A model generated the notes under the pieces. It searched no databases and was not told the DNA's origin. It was given only the letters and a program-made list of their open reading frames with translations. The translations under genes and the position numbers were made by a program. A DNA stretch of 64,000 bases, from assembly GCF_014199325.1 (NCBI RefSeq), contig NZ_JACIJJ010000003.1, forward strand, positions 310,001 through 374,000. Reading direction: 5' to 3'. How positions within the stretch are numbered: the stretch's first letter is position 1; each line of letters begins with the position of its first letter. This DNA comes from Sphingomonas yantingensis (GTDB lineage Bacteria; Pseudomonadota; Alphaproteobacteria; Sphingomonadales; Sphingomonadaceae). Positions 1-7,364 of the stretch are shown piece after piece.

Positions 1-1
1 C

Positions 2-55
2 ATCGCCAACCGCAGCTCGGATGGCGTCCAGCAACTGTTCCGCCAGCAGAGCTGA
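2..55 (+). CDS. C-terminal end of a probable T3SS inner-rod protein (SctI), partial
   Basis: An open frame enters from the left edge and ends at TGA 53-55, leaving 17 residues that finish in ...VQQLFRQQS. SctI/YscI/HrpB inner-rod proteins are short and commonly end in a similar amphipathic helix with a Leu-Leu/Phe-Arg-x-Gln tail, and sctI usually lies just before sctJ. Only 18 nt separate it from the sctJ start. The call rests mainly on position and a very short match, so it is tentative. Confidence 0.4.
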   Translation: MANRSSDGVQQLFRQQS

Positions 56-73
56 GGCGGACGGGAGAAGCCT

Positions 74-817
74 ATGCGCGCCCTAACGCGCCATCTGATG
101 CCGATCGGCCTGATCCTCGCCGCCGCCACCCTGTCGGGCTGCGGCGAGCAGGAGGTCTATGGCAAGCTCAAGGAACCGCAGGCGAACGAGATGATCGCCG
201 CACTGCGCGGCGCCAACATCAGCGCGACCAAGCAGGCGTCCGGCGAGGGCGAATGGTCGATCGCGGTCAGCCAGGACCAGTTCGCCCGCGCGGTCGAGGT
301 GCTGAAGGCACAGGGCTTGCCCCGCGACGAGTTCCAGTCGCTGGGCGAGGTGTTCGCCAAGAAGGGCTTCGTCTCCTCGCCCGTCGAGGAGCGCGCACGG
401 CTGATCTACGGCCTCAGCCAGGAACTGAGCCGGACGGTCAGCGCGATCGACGGCGTGGTCGAAGCGCGCGTGCATCTGGCGATCCCGGAAGTCGATCCGC
501 TGTCGGACAAGACCAAGCCTTCGTCCGCGGCGGTATTCGTCAAGTATCAGCCGGGCTTCGAGCTGCGCAGCCAGACCGGCGCGATCAAGAGCCTCGTCAC
601 CAATTCCGTCGAGGGGCTGCAATACGACAAGGTTTCCGTCGTCATGTTCCCCAGCCAGGCCGCACCCGTCCAGCGGGACCTGTCGGTGGCGCAGTTCGAC
701 ACGCCCTTGATGCGCATCCTGCTGGTGCTGGGCGTCGTCGCGTGGCCCGTCGTCCTGCTGCTGCGTCGTCGCCGCAAGCCCGCGGGGGTTCCCGCCACGG
801 TGGAGCCGAAACCTTGA
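74..817 (+). CDS. sctJ: Type III secretion inner-membrane ring lipoprotein SctJ
   Basis: This 247-residue protein fits the SctJ/YscJ/HrcJ family, which forms the inner-membrane ring of the non-flagellar injectisome. Residues 1-23 are a lipoprotein signal with lipobox LSGC (Cys23). The body carries the two ring-building modules, with family-like segments such as LSQELSRTVSAIDGVVEARV and VFVKYQPGF. A single C-terminal membrane helix at about 212-232 is followed by an Arg-rich tail. FliF, the flagellar homologue, is about twice as long and not lipidated, so this is not flagellar. The stop overlaps the TTG start of the next gene. First recognisable gene of a sctJKLNOP run. Confidence 0.92.
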   Translation: MRALTRHLMPIGLILAAATLSGCGEQEVYGKLKEPQANEMIAALRGANISATKQASGEGEWSIAVSQDQFARAVEVLKAQGLPRDEFQSLGEVFAKKGFVSSPVEERARLIYGLSQELSRTVSAIDGVVEARVHLAIPEVDPLSDKTKPSSAAVFVKYQPGFELRSQTGAIKSLVTNSVEGLQYDKVSVVMFPSQAAPVQRDLSVAQFDTPLMRILLVLGVVAWPVVLLLRRRRKPAGVPATVEPKP

Positions 818-1269
818 GCGATCGCGACCGCCTCTATGCCTCGCTCGCGACGGCGCGGGCGGCGGGGGTTTCGACCACGCGGGCCGCACGTCTGCTGGAC
901 GCCGGTGGGCGAGCAGGTTCGCTCGAAGACCTGCTGGCTTGGCCGCTCTGGCCGGCGTTGCCCGACGAGGGGCGTGAGCGGGTCTGGCGCCTCACCGCCC
1001 TGATCGCCGCGCGTGATACGTTGCCCGAGGTGATCGACGGCGCGACCCTGCGCGGGCTGGCGGCGGCAGTGGGCGAGGATCGGCTGGAAGCGGTGCTCGA
1101 CCTGCCCCCCGGCGGGGATGCGGCATTGCCACCGGCCGAGGGGCTGGGCGAGACCGGACGCCGGATCGCCGAAGCGGCGCTGCCCGCCGCGCTCGCCGCC
1201 CGGATGGACGTTCCCGCCGACCATGGCGATCCGGCGCCCGTCGCGGCGGCAGAGGCGATCGCCGTATGA
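814..1269 (+). CDS. Probable T3SS sorting-platform protein SctK-like
   Basis: This 151-residue soluble protein is read from TTG 814, which overlaps the sctJ stop by 4 nt. No ATG lies between sctJ and the conserved-looking N-terminus, and the only earlier in-frame ATG (253) is inside sctJ, so the TTG is the sensible start. It is rich in Ala, Leu and Arg, with Trp residues near 44-47 and no membrane segment. By position (sctJ-X-sctL-sctN) it should be SctK/NolU, the cytoplasmic pod protein that links the ring to SctQ and SctL. SctK diverges strongly between lineages, so sequence support is weak and synteny carries the call. The stop overlaps sctL by 4 nt. Confidence 0.5.
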   Translation: MSDRDRLYASLATARAAGVSTTRAARLLDAGGRAGSLEDLLAWPLWPALPDEGRERVWRLTALIAARDTLPEVIDGATLRGLAAAVGEDRLEAVLDLPPGGDAALPPAEGLGETGRRIAEAALPAALAARMDVPADHGDPAPVAAAEAIAV

Positions 1270-1868
1270 GCTTCGTCCTTCATCGCAGCGACGGCGCGCT
1301 GCTCGCGACCGATCGCCCGATCGTGAAGGCGCGCGACCGCGGCCACCTGACCGACGCGCTCGCGCTGATCGAGCGGTTGCGCACCGAGTCCGCTGCCGCC
1401 GACACCGCGCGCGAGACGGCCGAAGCCGAAGCGCGTCGCCGGGGCCACGAAGCAGGCTATGCCGCCGGCCGAACCGCCTTCGCCGAGGCGATCGCGGCGC
1501 TGGCGGCGCAGGCATCCGCCGACCGCGTTCAGGCGGAAACCGAAGTCGCCGCGCTTGCCCTCACCGCGCTGCGCCAGATCGCCGGGGACCTCGGCGACGC
1601 CGCCGTCATGCAGGGCGTCGCCCTTCGCGCAGCGCGCGCGGTCGTGCCGCAGGGGCCGGTGGCGATCGAGGTCGCGCCCGCCATCGCGGCAGAGGTGGAA
1701 GCCGGCCTCGCCCGCCTCGACCCCGGCGCCGAAGTCACCGTTCGCGCCGACCCCTCTCTCGGCGAGCGGCAGTGCCGCGTCACCGGGCCGGACAGCCGGA
1801 TCATCGCCGATCTCGACCGCCAGATCGCGGGCGTCGCCGAACGCTGGGGAGTTGCCGATGAGTCTTGA
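1266..1868 (+). CDS. sctL: Type III secretion stator protein SctL
   Basis: This 200-residue cytoplasmic protein has the SctL/YscL/HrpE/FliH layout. The central Ala/Arg/Glu-rich helical stretch (about 25-90) includes a [17 protein letters not shown] Gly-repeat segment typical of the stator stalk. The C-terminal half (about 110-195) resembles the V-type ATPase E-subunit-like domain that docks on the ATPase. The known role is to regulate SctN and tether it to SctQ. The start ATG 1266 overlaps the upstream stop, and the end overlaps sctN by 11 nt, implying translational coupling. Family is clear from context plus architecture; individual residues diverge. Confidence 0.8.
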   Translation: MSFVLHRSDGALLATDRPIVKARDRGHLTDALALIERLRTESAAADTARETAEAEARRRGHEAGYAAGRTAFAEAIAALAAQASADRVQAETEVAALALTALRQIAGDLGDAAVMQGVALRAARAVVPQGPVAIEVAPAIAAEVEAGLARLDPGAEVTVRADPSLGERQCRVTGPDSRIIADLDRQIAGVAERWGVADES

Positions 1869-3168
1869 GGCACGCGTCCAGGATCTCGTCCGCACGCTGG
1901 GCGAGGCCCCCGCCTTCGAACAGCGCGGGCGGGTCCGCGGTGCGATCGGCACGTCGATCCGCGTTGCCGGGCTGTCGGCACGGATCGGCCAGACCTGTGC
2001 GCTGCTCGACCGCGACGGCGCCGAGGTGCTGTCGGCCGAGGTCGTGGGACTTGCCGATGGCGAGGTACTGCTCTCCCCGCTCGGCGATCTGCGCGGGTTG
2101 TCGAGCGAGACCGAGGTCGTCGTCCGCGTGGGCGAGGATCGCGTGCCCGTCGGCCCCGCCCTGCTCGGCCGCGTCGTCGATGCGCGGCTGCGGCCTCTCG
2201 ACGGCGGGCCGCCGGTCGAGGGTGACGGTTTCCGCGCGCTTTACGGCGACAGCCCGAACCCGATGTCTCGCGCGCGCATCACCGCGCCGGTCGAGACCGG
2301 CGTGCGCGCGATCGACGGCCTGATGCCGCTCGGCCGCGGCCAGCGGATGGGCGTGTTCGCAGCAGCCGGCGGCGGCAAGTCGACGCTGCTCGCCACCCTC
2401 GCCCGCCAGACGCGCGCCGATGCCGTCGTCATCGCCCTCATCGGCGAGCGTGGCCGCGAAGTGCGCGAGTTCGTCGAGGACAATCTGGGCGCGGAGGGGC
2501 TCGCCCGCTCGGTCGTCGTTGTCGCCACCTCCGATCGCCCGGCGCTCGAACGCGCGCGCGCCGCGCACGCCGCCACCGCAATCGCCGAGGGACTGCGCGC
2601 TGAAGGGCGCCATGTCCTCCTCCTCATGGACTCGGTCACGCGCTTCGCTCGCGCGCTGCGTGAGATCGGGCTGGCGAGCGGCGAGCCGCCCGTCCGCCGC
2701 GGCTTCCCCCCCTCGGTCTTTGCCGAGCTGCCGCGGCTGTTCGAGCGGGCGGGTGCCGACGATACCGGCGCGATCACCGCGCTCTACACCGTCCTGCTCG
2801 AGGACGAGGTCGACGATCCCGTTGGCGAGGAAGTCCGCTCGCTGCTCGACGGGCATATCCACCTGTCCCGCAAACTCGGCGCGCGCGGCCATTATCCGGC
2901 GATCGACGTGCTCGGCAGCCTGTCGCGCCTGATGCCGCAGCTGACCGATGCCGCCCAGCAAGGCGCCGCGACGCAGCTTCGCGCGCATCTGGCCAAGCTC
3001 GCCGAGATCGAGATCCTGCTCCAGGTCGGCGACTACAAGCCCGGACAGGACACCGCCGCCGACCGTGCCATCGCCGCGCGTGAGGCGATCGACTCGTTCC
3101 TGCGGCAGCCGCACGATCAGCCGGTTTCCGCGGCGACGACGATGGCGCTGCTCAGGAGCTTCGGATGA
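1858..3168 (+). CDS. sctN: Type III secretion ATPase SctN
   Basis: This 436-residue protein belongs to the F1-beta/FliI/SctN hexameric ATPase family, which unfolds and feeds T3SS substrates. The P-loop AAGGGKST lies near 169-176 (Lys174), a [10 protein letters not shown] block with the catalytic Glu near 196-205, and Walker [12 protein letters not shown] near 254-264 (Asp258). The C-terminal region has [11 protein letters not shown] and [14 protein letters not shown], both diagnostic of FliI/SctN. ATG 1858 gives the usual N-terminal barrel and overlaps sctL; an upstream in-frame ATG at 1459 would lie wholly inside sctL. Together with a lipidated SctJ, this is a non-flagellar ATPase. Stop overlaps sctO by 4 nt. 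Confidence 0.95.
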   Translation: MSLEARVQDLVRTLGEAPAFEQRGRVRGAIGTSIRVAGLSARIGQTCALLDRDGAEVLSAEVVGLADGEVLLSPLGDLRGLSSETEVVVRVGEDRVPVGPALLGRVVDARLRPLDGGPPVEGDGFRALYGDSPNPMSRARITAPVETGVRAIDGLMPLGRGQRMGVFAAAGGGKSTLLATLARQTRADAVVIALIGERGREVREFVEDNLGAEGLARSVVVVATSDRPALERARAAHAATAIAEGLRAEGRHVLLLMDSVTRFARALREIGLASGEPPVRRGFPPSVFAELPRLFERAGADDTGAITALYTVLLEDEVDDPVGEEVRSLLDGHIHLSRKLGARGHYPAIDVLGSLSRLMPQLTDAAQQGAATQLRAHLAKLAEIEILLQVGDYKPGQDTAADRAIAAREAIDSFLRQPHDQPVSAATTMALLRSFG

Positions 3169-3605
3169 CGACGCTCGCCACCCTCGTCTCTCTGCGCGAT
3201 CGCGAGGTCGATCGCGCCGCGCGCGCGGCCCGCGACGCGGCCGAAGCCGCCGAAGCCGCCGCCGCGGAGGTTCATGCGGCAAGGATCGCGCTCGATACCG
3301 CGATCTCTGTTAGAGAGACCGCCGCCGCCCGCCGCCTGCTGAGGCCCGGCGACGAGTGCGTGGCGCTCTATTTCGAACGCTGCGACCTTGCCGTGGCCGC
3401 GGCGGAACGGGCGCTCGACGATGCGCGCCGAACCTTTGCCACCGCCGAGCACGCTGTCGAGCTTGCCCGCCGCGCCTGGCTACGCGCGGAAGCGCGCCGC
3501 GACGCGATGCACGGGTTTGCCGACGACGAGCGACGCGACGCGCAGCGCATCGCCGAACGGCGCGCCGAAGACGACCTCATCCTTCGAACAGGCGTATCCC
3601 GATGA
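3165..3605 (+). CDS. sctO: Type III secretion central-stalk protein SctO
   Basis: This 146-residue, almost wholly alpha-helical protein is rich in Ala, Arg and Glu with heptad-like spacing, as expected for the two-helix coiled coil of SctO/YscO/FliJ. It sits directly after the ATPase gene, the invariant position for the stalk that inserts into the SctN hexamer and contacts the export gate SctV. Sequence is poorly conserved in this family, so size, predicted coiled coil and synteny are the evidence. Start and stop each overlap the neighbour by 4 nt. Confidence 0.75.
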   Translation: MTTLATLVSLRDREVDRAARAARDAAEAAEAAAAEVHAARIALDTAISVRETAAARRLLRPGDECVALYFERCDLAVAAAERALDDARRTFATAEHAVELARRAWLRAEARRDAMHGFADDERRDAQRIAERRAEDDLILRTGVSR

Positions 3606-4201
3606 CCCAGATCGCGACCGACCGCCCGCTTGCCACCACGCCCCAGCCCCGACGTGCGGACCGCCCGCCCGAACCCGAGCAACGCTCCCGGTTCGAGGAT
3701 GCGCTGTCGCGCCGCGACGGCAGGCAGGAGGGCAAGGAACCTCTCGGCGAAAAGCCGACGCCCGAACCCGCACCGCTCGGCCACGGCGCGCATCAGGCGT
3801 TCGACCTGATGCAGGGCGGCAGCGGCCAGCGCGACCGGGGCAAGCGTGATCAGGAACTGGCGATGCTCGACGGGCTGCGCCCCGCCCCGACCGTCGCCGC
3901 GCCCGCCGCGGTCGAAGCGCCGGCCCCGCTACAGAACGCACCGATGCTCTCCCCCGGCCATGCGGAGTTCGCCGCACGGCTCGACCTGCCGACGAACCCA
4001 GTGGGCGGCGAGTTTCAGGTTTCGATGTCCGACACGCGCTGGCTTGCCAGCCAAGCGGTCGTCGCGCGCGACAATGCGGGTGGCCTGTCGCTCGACCTGT
4101 CGTCCAACGGTGACGGCGATGCGGAGGCGCAGCGCGCCGAGCTGCGCGCCCGGCTGGAGGCACGCGGCCACCGCGTCGATCGCATCGATTTTGCCGAATA
4201 A
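3602..4201 (+). CDS. Probable SctP-like needle-length / substrate-switch protein
   Basis: This 199-residue protein starts at ATG 3602, which overlaps the sctO stop. The first ~130 residues are polar, low-complexity and Pro/Arg/Glu-rich, resembling the disordered N-terminus of SctP/FliK rulers. The last ~45 residues (a Leu-Asp-Leu strand, then a helix ending LEARGHRVDRIDF) resemble the end of the T3S4 switch domain, where LxVxL strands are followed by an amphipathic helix. SctP follows SctO in many injectisomes, which supports the call. No sctQ follows: the operon stops here. It could instead be an unrelated FliK-like accessory protein. Confidence 0.6.
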   Translation: MTQIATDRPLATTPQPRRADRPPEPEQRSRFEDALSRRDGRQEGKEPLGEKPTPEPAPLGHGAHQAFDLMQGGSGQRDRGKRDQELAMLDGLRPAPTVAAPAAVEAPAPLQNAPMLSPGHAEFAARLDLPTNPVGGEFQVSMSDTRWLASQAVVARDNAGGLSLDLSSNGDGDAEAQRAELRARLEARGHRVDRIDFAE

Positions 4202-4214
4202 GCCGCTTTTTACG

Positions 4215-4242
4215 CTTGCGCCCCCCAACCGGCGCGGCTAAC
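4215..4242 (+). promoter_or_regulatory. Candidate promoter of tRNA-Val
   Basis: CTTGCG at 4215-4220 is separated by 16 nt from GCTAAC at 4237-4242, giving a start about 10 nt before the tRNA. The arrangement resembles the CTTGCC-N16-GATAAG boxes upstream of rpmI here. Judged by eye only. Confidence 0.4.
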
Positions 4243-4257
4243 AGCGCCACTCCCGGC

Positions 4258-4332
4258 GGGCGTGTAGCTCAGTGGTAGAGCACTGTGTTGACATCGCAGG
4301 GGTCGCAAGTTCAATCCTTGCCACGCCCACCA
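4258..4332 (+). tRNA. tRNA-Val (anticodon GAC)
   Basis: This 75-nt cloverleaf has acceptor stem GGGCGTG/CACGCCC, a D-arm containing AGCTCAGTGGTAGAGC, and anticodon stem CTGTG/CGCAG enclosing the loop TTGACAT (anticodon GAC). The T-arm includes GTTCAATCC, and CCA is encoded at 4330-4332. The reading is valine, codons GTC and GTT. It lies directly downstream of the T3SS operon. I saw no duplicated tRNA 3' end elsewhere in the window, so nothing shows that it served as an integration site. Confidence 0.97.
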
Positions 4333-4335
4333 TCG

Positions 4336-4371
4336 AAAACCCCGCCAGCTCAACGAGTTGGCGGGGTTTTT
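4336..4371 (+). terminator. Intrinsic terminator after tRNA-Val
   Basis: Perfect 12-bp arms AAAACCCCGCCA (4336-4347) and TGGCGGGGTTTT (4359-4370) enclose an 11-nt loop, with a T-run at the end. The arms begin with A and end with T, so the hairpin could also stop leftward transcription, although the nearest leftward gene (ending at 4378) reads towards it. Confidence 0.85.
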
Positions 4372-4377
4372 GATTCT

Positions 4378-4725
4378 TCATTCCTGAAGCACCCATTTGA
4401 CCGGCGCGCGGACGACGACCGGCCTGGTCCGGCCCGACACCCGGAACGCCGCCCGCTCGCGATACAGCTCGCACGACTTGCGATCGAGGTCGGGGTTCCC
4501 CGAGGTGGCATAGAGCCGACAGGCCGAAACCGTGCCATCGGTCTCGATCGTCAGTTCGAGGTCGCTCACCCCCTCGGCATCGACCCGCTTCGCCGCCGGC
4601 GGATAGTCTTCGTCACCGGCCGTCACCGGGACGAAGCTCAACGTCCCGCCATCCGCCAGCGCGACGGTGACGCGCGGCCGCTCCTCGACCTGAGCTTGCG
4701 TCAGCAGCAACAGCGCCCACCACAT
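4378..4725 (-). CDS. Small exported TonB C-terminal-like protein
   Basis: This 115-residue protein has a short hydrophobic N-terminus (MWWALLLL) that looks like a minimal signal. The remainder resembles a TonB C-terminal fold: a YPPAAKR segment, a strand with a Thr-Asp-Gly-Thr-Val turn, and a final strand VVVRAPVKWVLQ. Free TonB-C domains normally contact TonB boxes of outer-membrane receptors; whether this one does is unknown. It lacks the membrane anchor and Pro-rich spacer of a true TonB. It lies 5 nt downstream of the transporter gene and is probably co-transcribed with it. Confidence 0.55.
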   Translation of the reverse strand: MWWALLLLTQAQVEERPRVTVALADGGTLSFVPVTAGDEDYPPAAKRVDAEGVSDLELTIETDGTVSACRLYATSGNPDLDRKSCELYRERAAFRVSGRTRPVVVRAPVKWVLQE

Positions 4726-4730
4726 CGCGA

Positions 4731-6404
4731 TCAGTCCTCGATCCTGCGGCGGAAGGTTTCCGGCAGGAAGGTGACCCCGATCACCACCGTCGCGCCCGCC
4801 ACGATGACGGGATACCAGAGCCCGTCATAGATGTTTCCCGTCGCCGCGACGATCGCGAACGCCGTCGTCGGCAGGAACCCGCCGAACCAGCCATTGGCGA
4901 TATGATACGGCAGCGACATCGAGGTGTAGCGGATGCGGCTGGGGAACAGCTCGACCAGCAGCGCCGCGATCGGGCCGTAAACCATCGTGACCAGCAGGAC
5001 GAGCGCGAACAGGATGGCAACGACGCTCGCCCGGTCGATGCGCGCCGGATCTGCCTTAGCCGGATAACCCGCATCGGCCAGCGCCCGGCCCAGATCGGCA
5101 AGAAATGCACTCGATTGCGCGGGCGTGGAAAGGCCGGGCCGCAGGAAAGTGAACGACTGCGTGCCCACCGTCACCTCGGTACTGCCAGCAAGCCCGCGTG
5201 CCGCAACCGGCGCGGCGGCGACGGTGGCATAGGGTAGCCCGGCCTTTGCCAGATAGGCCTTGGCGACGTCACAGCTTGTGCTGTCGAACTTGTTACGACC
5301 GACCGGGTCGAACTGGAGCGAGCAGGTCGCCGGATCGGTGCGAACGACGATCGGTGCGGTCGCCGACGCTGCTGCCAGCGCGGGATTGGCCGCGCGGGTC
5401 AGCGCGTGGAACAACGGGAAGTAGCTGACGACCGCCAGCGCACAGCCCGCCAGGATGATCGGCTTGCGCCCGATCCTGTCAGACAGCCAGCCGAAGATGA
5501 CGAAGAACGGCGTGCCGAGCGCCAGCGCGATCGCGATCAGGATGTTGGCGGTCGCGCCGTCGACCTTCAGCACCTTTTCCAGATAGAAGAGCGCGTAGAA
5601 TTGCCCGGTGTACCAGACCACCGCCTGTCCCGCGCCTGCCCCGAACAGCGCGATCAGCACCCAGCGCAGGTTATTCCACTCGCCGAACGCCTCCTTGATG
5701 GGCGCCTTCGACGTCGTCCCCTCCTCCTTCATCTTCTGGAAGACGGGGCTTTCGGCGAGCTGAAGCCGGATCCAGATCGAGACCGCCAGCAGCACGATCG
5801 ACACGAGGAACGGCACCCGCCAGCCCCAGGCGGCGAAGTCGGCTTCGCCGATTGCGCTGCGCAGCCCGATGACCACGAGCAGCGCGGCGAACAGCCCCAT
5901 CGTCGCGGTCGTCTGGATCCAGCTGGTATAGAGCCCGCGCTTCCCCTCCGGCGCGTGTTCGGCGACATAGGTCGCCGCACCGCCATATTCGCCGCCGAGT
6001 GCTAGGCCCTGAAGCAGCCTCAAGCCGACGAGGATGAACGGTGCCGCCACGCCGATCGTGGCGTAGGACGGCAGCAGGCCCACCGCGAAGGTCGACAGGC
6101 CCATCAGCCCCATGGTGACGAGGAACGTGTTCTTGCGCCCGACCAGGTCGCCGATCCGCCCGAAGACAAGCGCACCGAACGGCCGCACCGCGAAACCCGC
6201 GGCAAAGGCGGCGAGCGCGAGGATGAAGCCCGTCGTCTCGTTAACGCCCGAGAAGAACTGAGCCGAGATATGCGCGGCGAGCAGGCCGTAGAGGTAGAAG
6301 TCGTACCACTCGAACACCGTGCCGAGCGACGAGGCGGCGATCACCAGCTTCTCGTTCTGGCCCACGCGTCCCTGTCCGGGCACGCTGCCCGCCGATCCCG
6401 CCAT
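4731..6404 (-). CDS. MHS-family MFS transporter with large extracytoplasmic insert
   Basis: This 557-residue protein is a metabolite:H+ symporter of the major facilitator superfamily. Family marks include FEWYDFYLYG near 31-40, the GRIGDLVGRK loop after TM2, RLLQGLALGGEYGGAATYVAE and GWLSDRIGRK. Relatives run to about 430-450 residues. The extra length is mostly one hydrophilic block at about 338-458, between late membrane helices, which contains two cysteines (361 and 378) that could form a disulfide. Its substrate cannot be told from sequence; MHS members carry small acids or osmolytes such as shikimate, alpha-ketoglutarate or proline. Probably transcribed with the small TonB-C-like gene. 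Confidence 0.88.
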   Translation of the reverse strand: MAGSAGSVPGQGRVGQNEKLVIAASSLGTVFEWYDFYLYGLLAAHISAQFFSGVNETTGFILALAAFAAGFAVRPFGALVFGRIGDLVGRKNTFLVTMGLMGLSTFAVGLLPSYATIGVAAPFILVGLRLLQGLALGGEYGGAATYVAEHAPEGKRGLYTSWIQTTATMGLFAALLVVIGLRSAIGEADFAAWGWRVPFLVSIVLLAVSIWIRLQLAESPVFQKMKEEGTTSKAPIKEAFGEWNNLRWVLIALFGAGAGQAVVWYTGQFYALFYLEKVLKVDGATANILIAIALALGTPFFVIFGWLSDRIGRKPIILAGCALAVVSYFPLFHALTRAANPALAAASATAPIVVRTDPATCSLQFDPVGRNKFDSTSCDVAKAYLAKAGLPYATVAAAPVAARGLAGSTEVTVGTQSFTFLRPGLSTPAQSSAFLADLGRALADAGYPAKADPARIDRASVVAILFALVLLVTMVYGPIAALLVELFPSRIRYTSMSLPYHIANGWFGGFLPTTAFAIVAATGNIYDGLWYPVIVAGATVVIGVTFLPETFRRRIED

Positions 6405-6469
6405 TCGATCCTCCCCGGCTTTGCTTTACCGCTAACAAGCCATGTTTTCAGGGGAATGCCAATGGGCGA

Positions 6470-7312
6470 TCAGGGGCGGCGGCGCTCTAGGCCATAGTCG
6501 ATGCGGATGCGTACCCATTCACCGACCTTGTAGTCGCCGCCGACGCGCGGCGGGCGCACCTTGAACTGCCATGCGGCGGCCAGCACGGATCGGGCGATAT
6601 TCGATCCCTCCGGCGATTCGCCGAGCGAGACGCAGTCCTCGACGCGGTAGTTCGGCACGGTGCGGCAGGCGATCAGGCCCCATCCCGGCCCGCTGGCCGT
6701 CGACAGATAGCCGCGCAGCTCCTCCGGATAGGGCTCGCGGTACCAGGCGGCGGCGTAGAGAGGCTGGCCGTTGGGGGCGCGGCCGACGACTTCGCTGTCG
6801 GGTGGGCCGGCGGGGCCGCGATCGACGGGGCCGTAGGTCGGGCGGCGGGCCGGCGCCGCGGGGGCTGCCGGCGCGGCGGGCGGCGCGCTTGGCCGTGCGA
6901 TATCAGCCTGCGCCAGCACCTGACGCGGCAACAGGATATAGGGCGGCGGCGACGGCGCGGGCGGGGCATCGCTCGGCGGCTGCGGTCGCGGCGGCGTGGG
7001 TTGCGTCTCGACCGGGGGCGTGTCGGTCGGCGGCGTCTCCGTCTCGCTCGGCGGGGCTTCGCTCTTCTGCTGGTCGTCGGTCGCCGCCTCGGGCGCCGCA
7101 TCGTCGGCGGCGGCCATCGTGAACACGGGCGTCGACTTCGCATCCTTGCGGCCGACCAGATCGGGTTTCAGCGTCAAGAGGACGAGGACGAGCAGCACCT
7201 CGACCAGCAGCGCCAGCACGAAGCCGGCGATCCGGCGCGCGCGATCACCGCGCAGGCGTTCGGGCAATCGGTGAAGGACGGGGGCAAGCGACAAAGCCAA
7301 GCGGACGTTCAA
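6470..7312 (-). CDS. TonB-like inner-membrane protein with Pro-rich spacer
   Basis: This 280-residue protein has an N-terminal cytoplasmic segment and one membrane helix at about 28-48. A long Pro/Ala/Thr/Glu-rich spacer (about 65-170) is followed by a globular C-terminal domain (about 185-275) with two Cys residues near 223-235. This anchor-spacer-domain order is that of TonB energy transducers, which span the periplasm and activate TonB-dependent receptors. The C-terminal domain diverges from canonical TonB, and no exbB or exbD is adjacent, so the function is not proven. Upstream of the MFS gene on the same strand. Confidence 0.5.
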   Translation of the reverse strand: MNVRLALSLAPVLHRLPERLRGDRARRIAGFVLALLVEVLLVLVLLTLKPDLVGRKDAKSTPVFTMAAADDAAPEAATDDQQKSEAPPSETETPPTDTPPVETQPTPPRPQPPSDAPPAPSPPPYILLPRQVLAQADIARPSAPPAAPAAPAAPARRPTYGPVDRGPAGPPDSEVVGRAPNGQPLYAAAWYREPYPEELRGYLSTASGPGWGLIACRTVPNYRVEDCVSLGESPEGSNIARSVLAAAWQFKVRPPRVGGDYKVGEWVRIRIDYGLERRRP

Positions 7313-7364
7313 CCTTCAACCGACACCGCGCGACTAGCCCCGATTTGCGACCAAAGCGAGGCGG

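Noticed and set aside
1801..3282. Long minus-strand open frame of 493 codons opposite sctN
   Set aside because: Antisense shadow of high-GC coding DNA; Arg/His/Asp-rich, low-complexity translation without family signatures, while sctN is unmistakable.
74..3605. Flagellar FliF-FliH-FliI-FliJ as the identity of the left-edge operon
   Set aside because: SctJ is 247 residues and lipidated with one C-terminal helix, unlike the long two-helix FliF, and no fliG lies between.
4258..4332. tRNA-Val as the attachment site of a genomic island carrying the T3SS
   Set aside because: No direct repeat of the tRNA 3' end and no integrase were seen, and the cluster is on the 5' side of the tRNA, the unusual side for integration.
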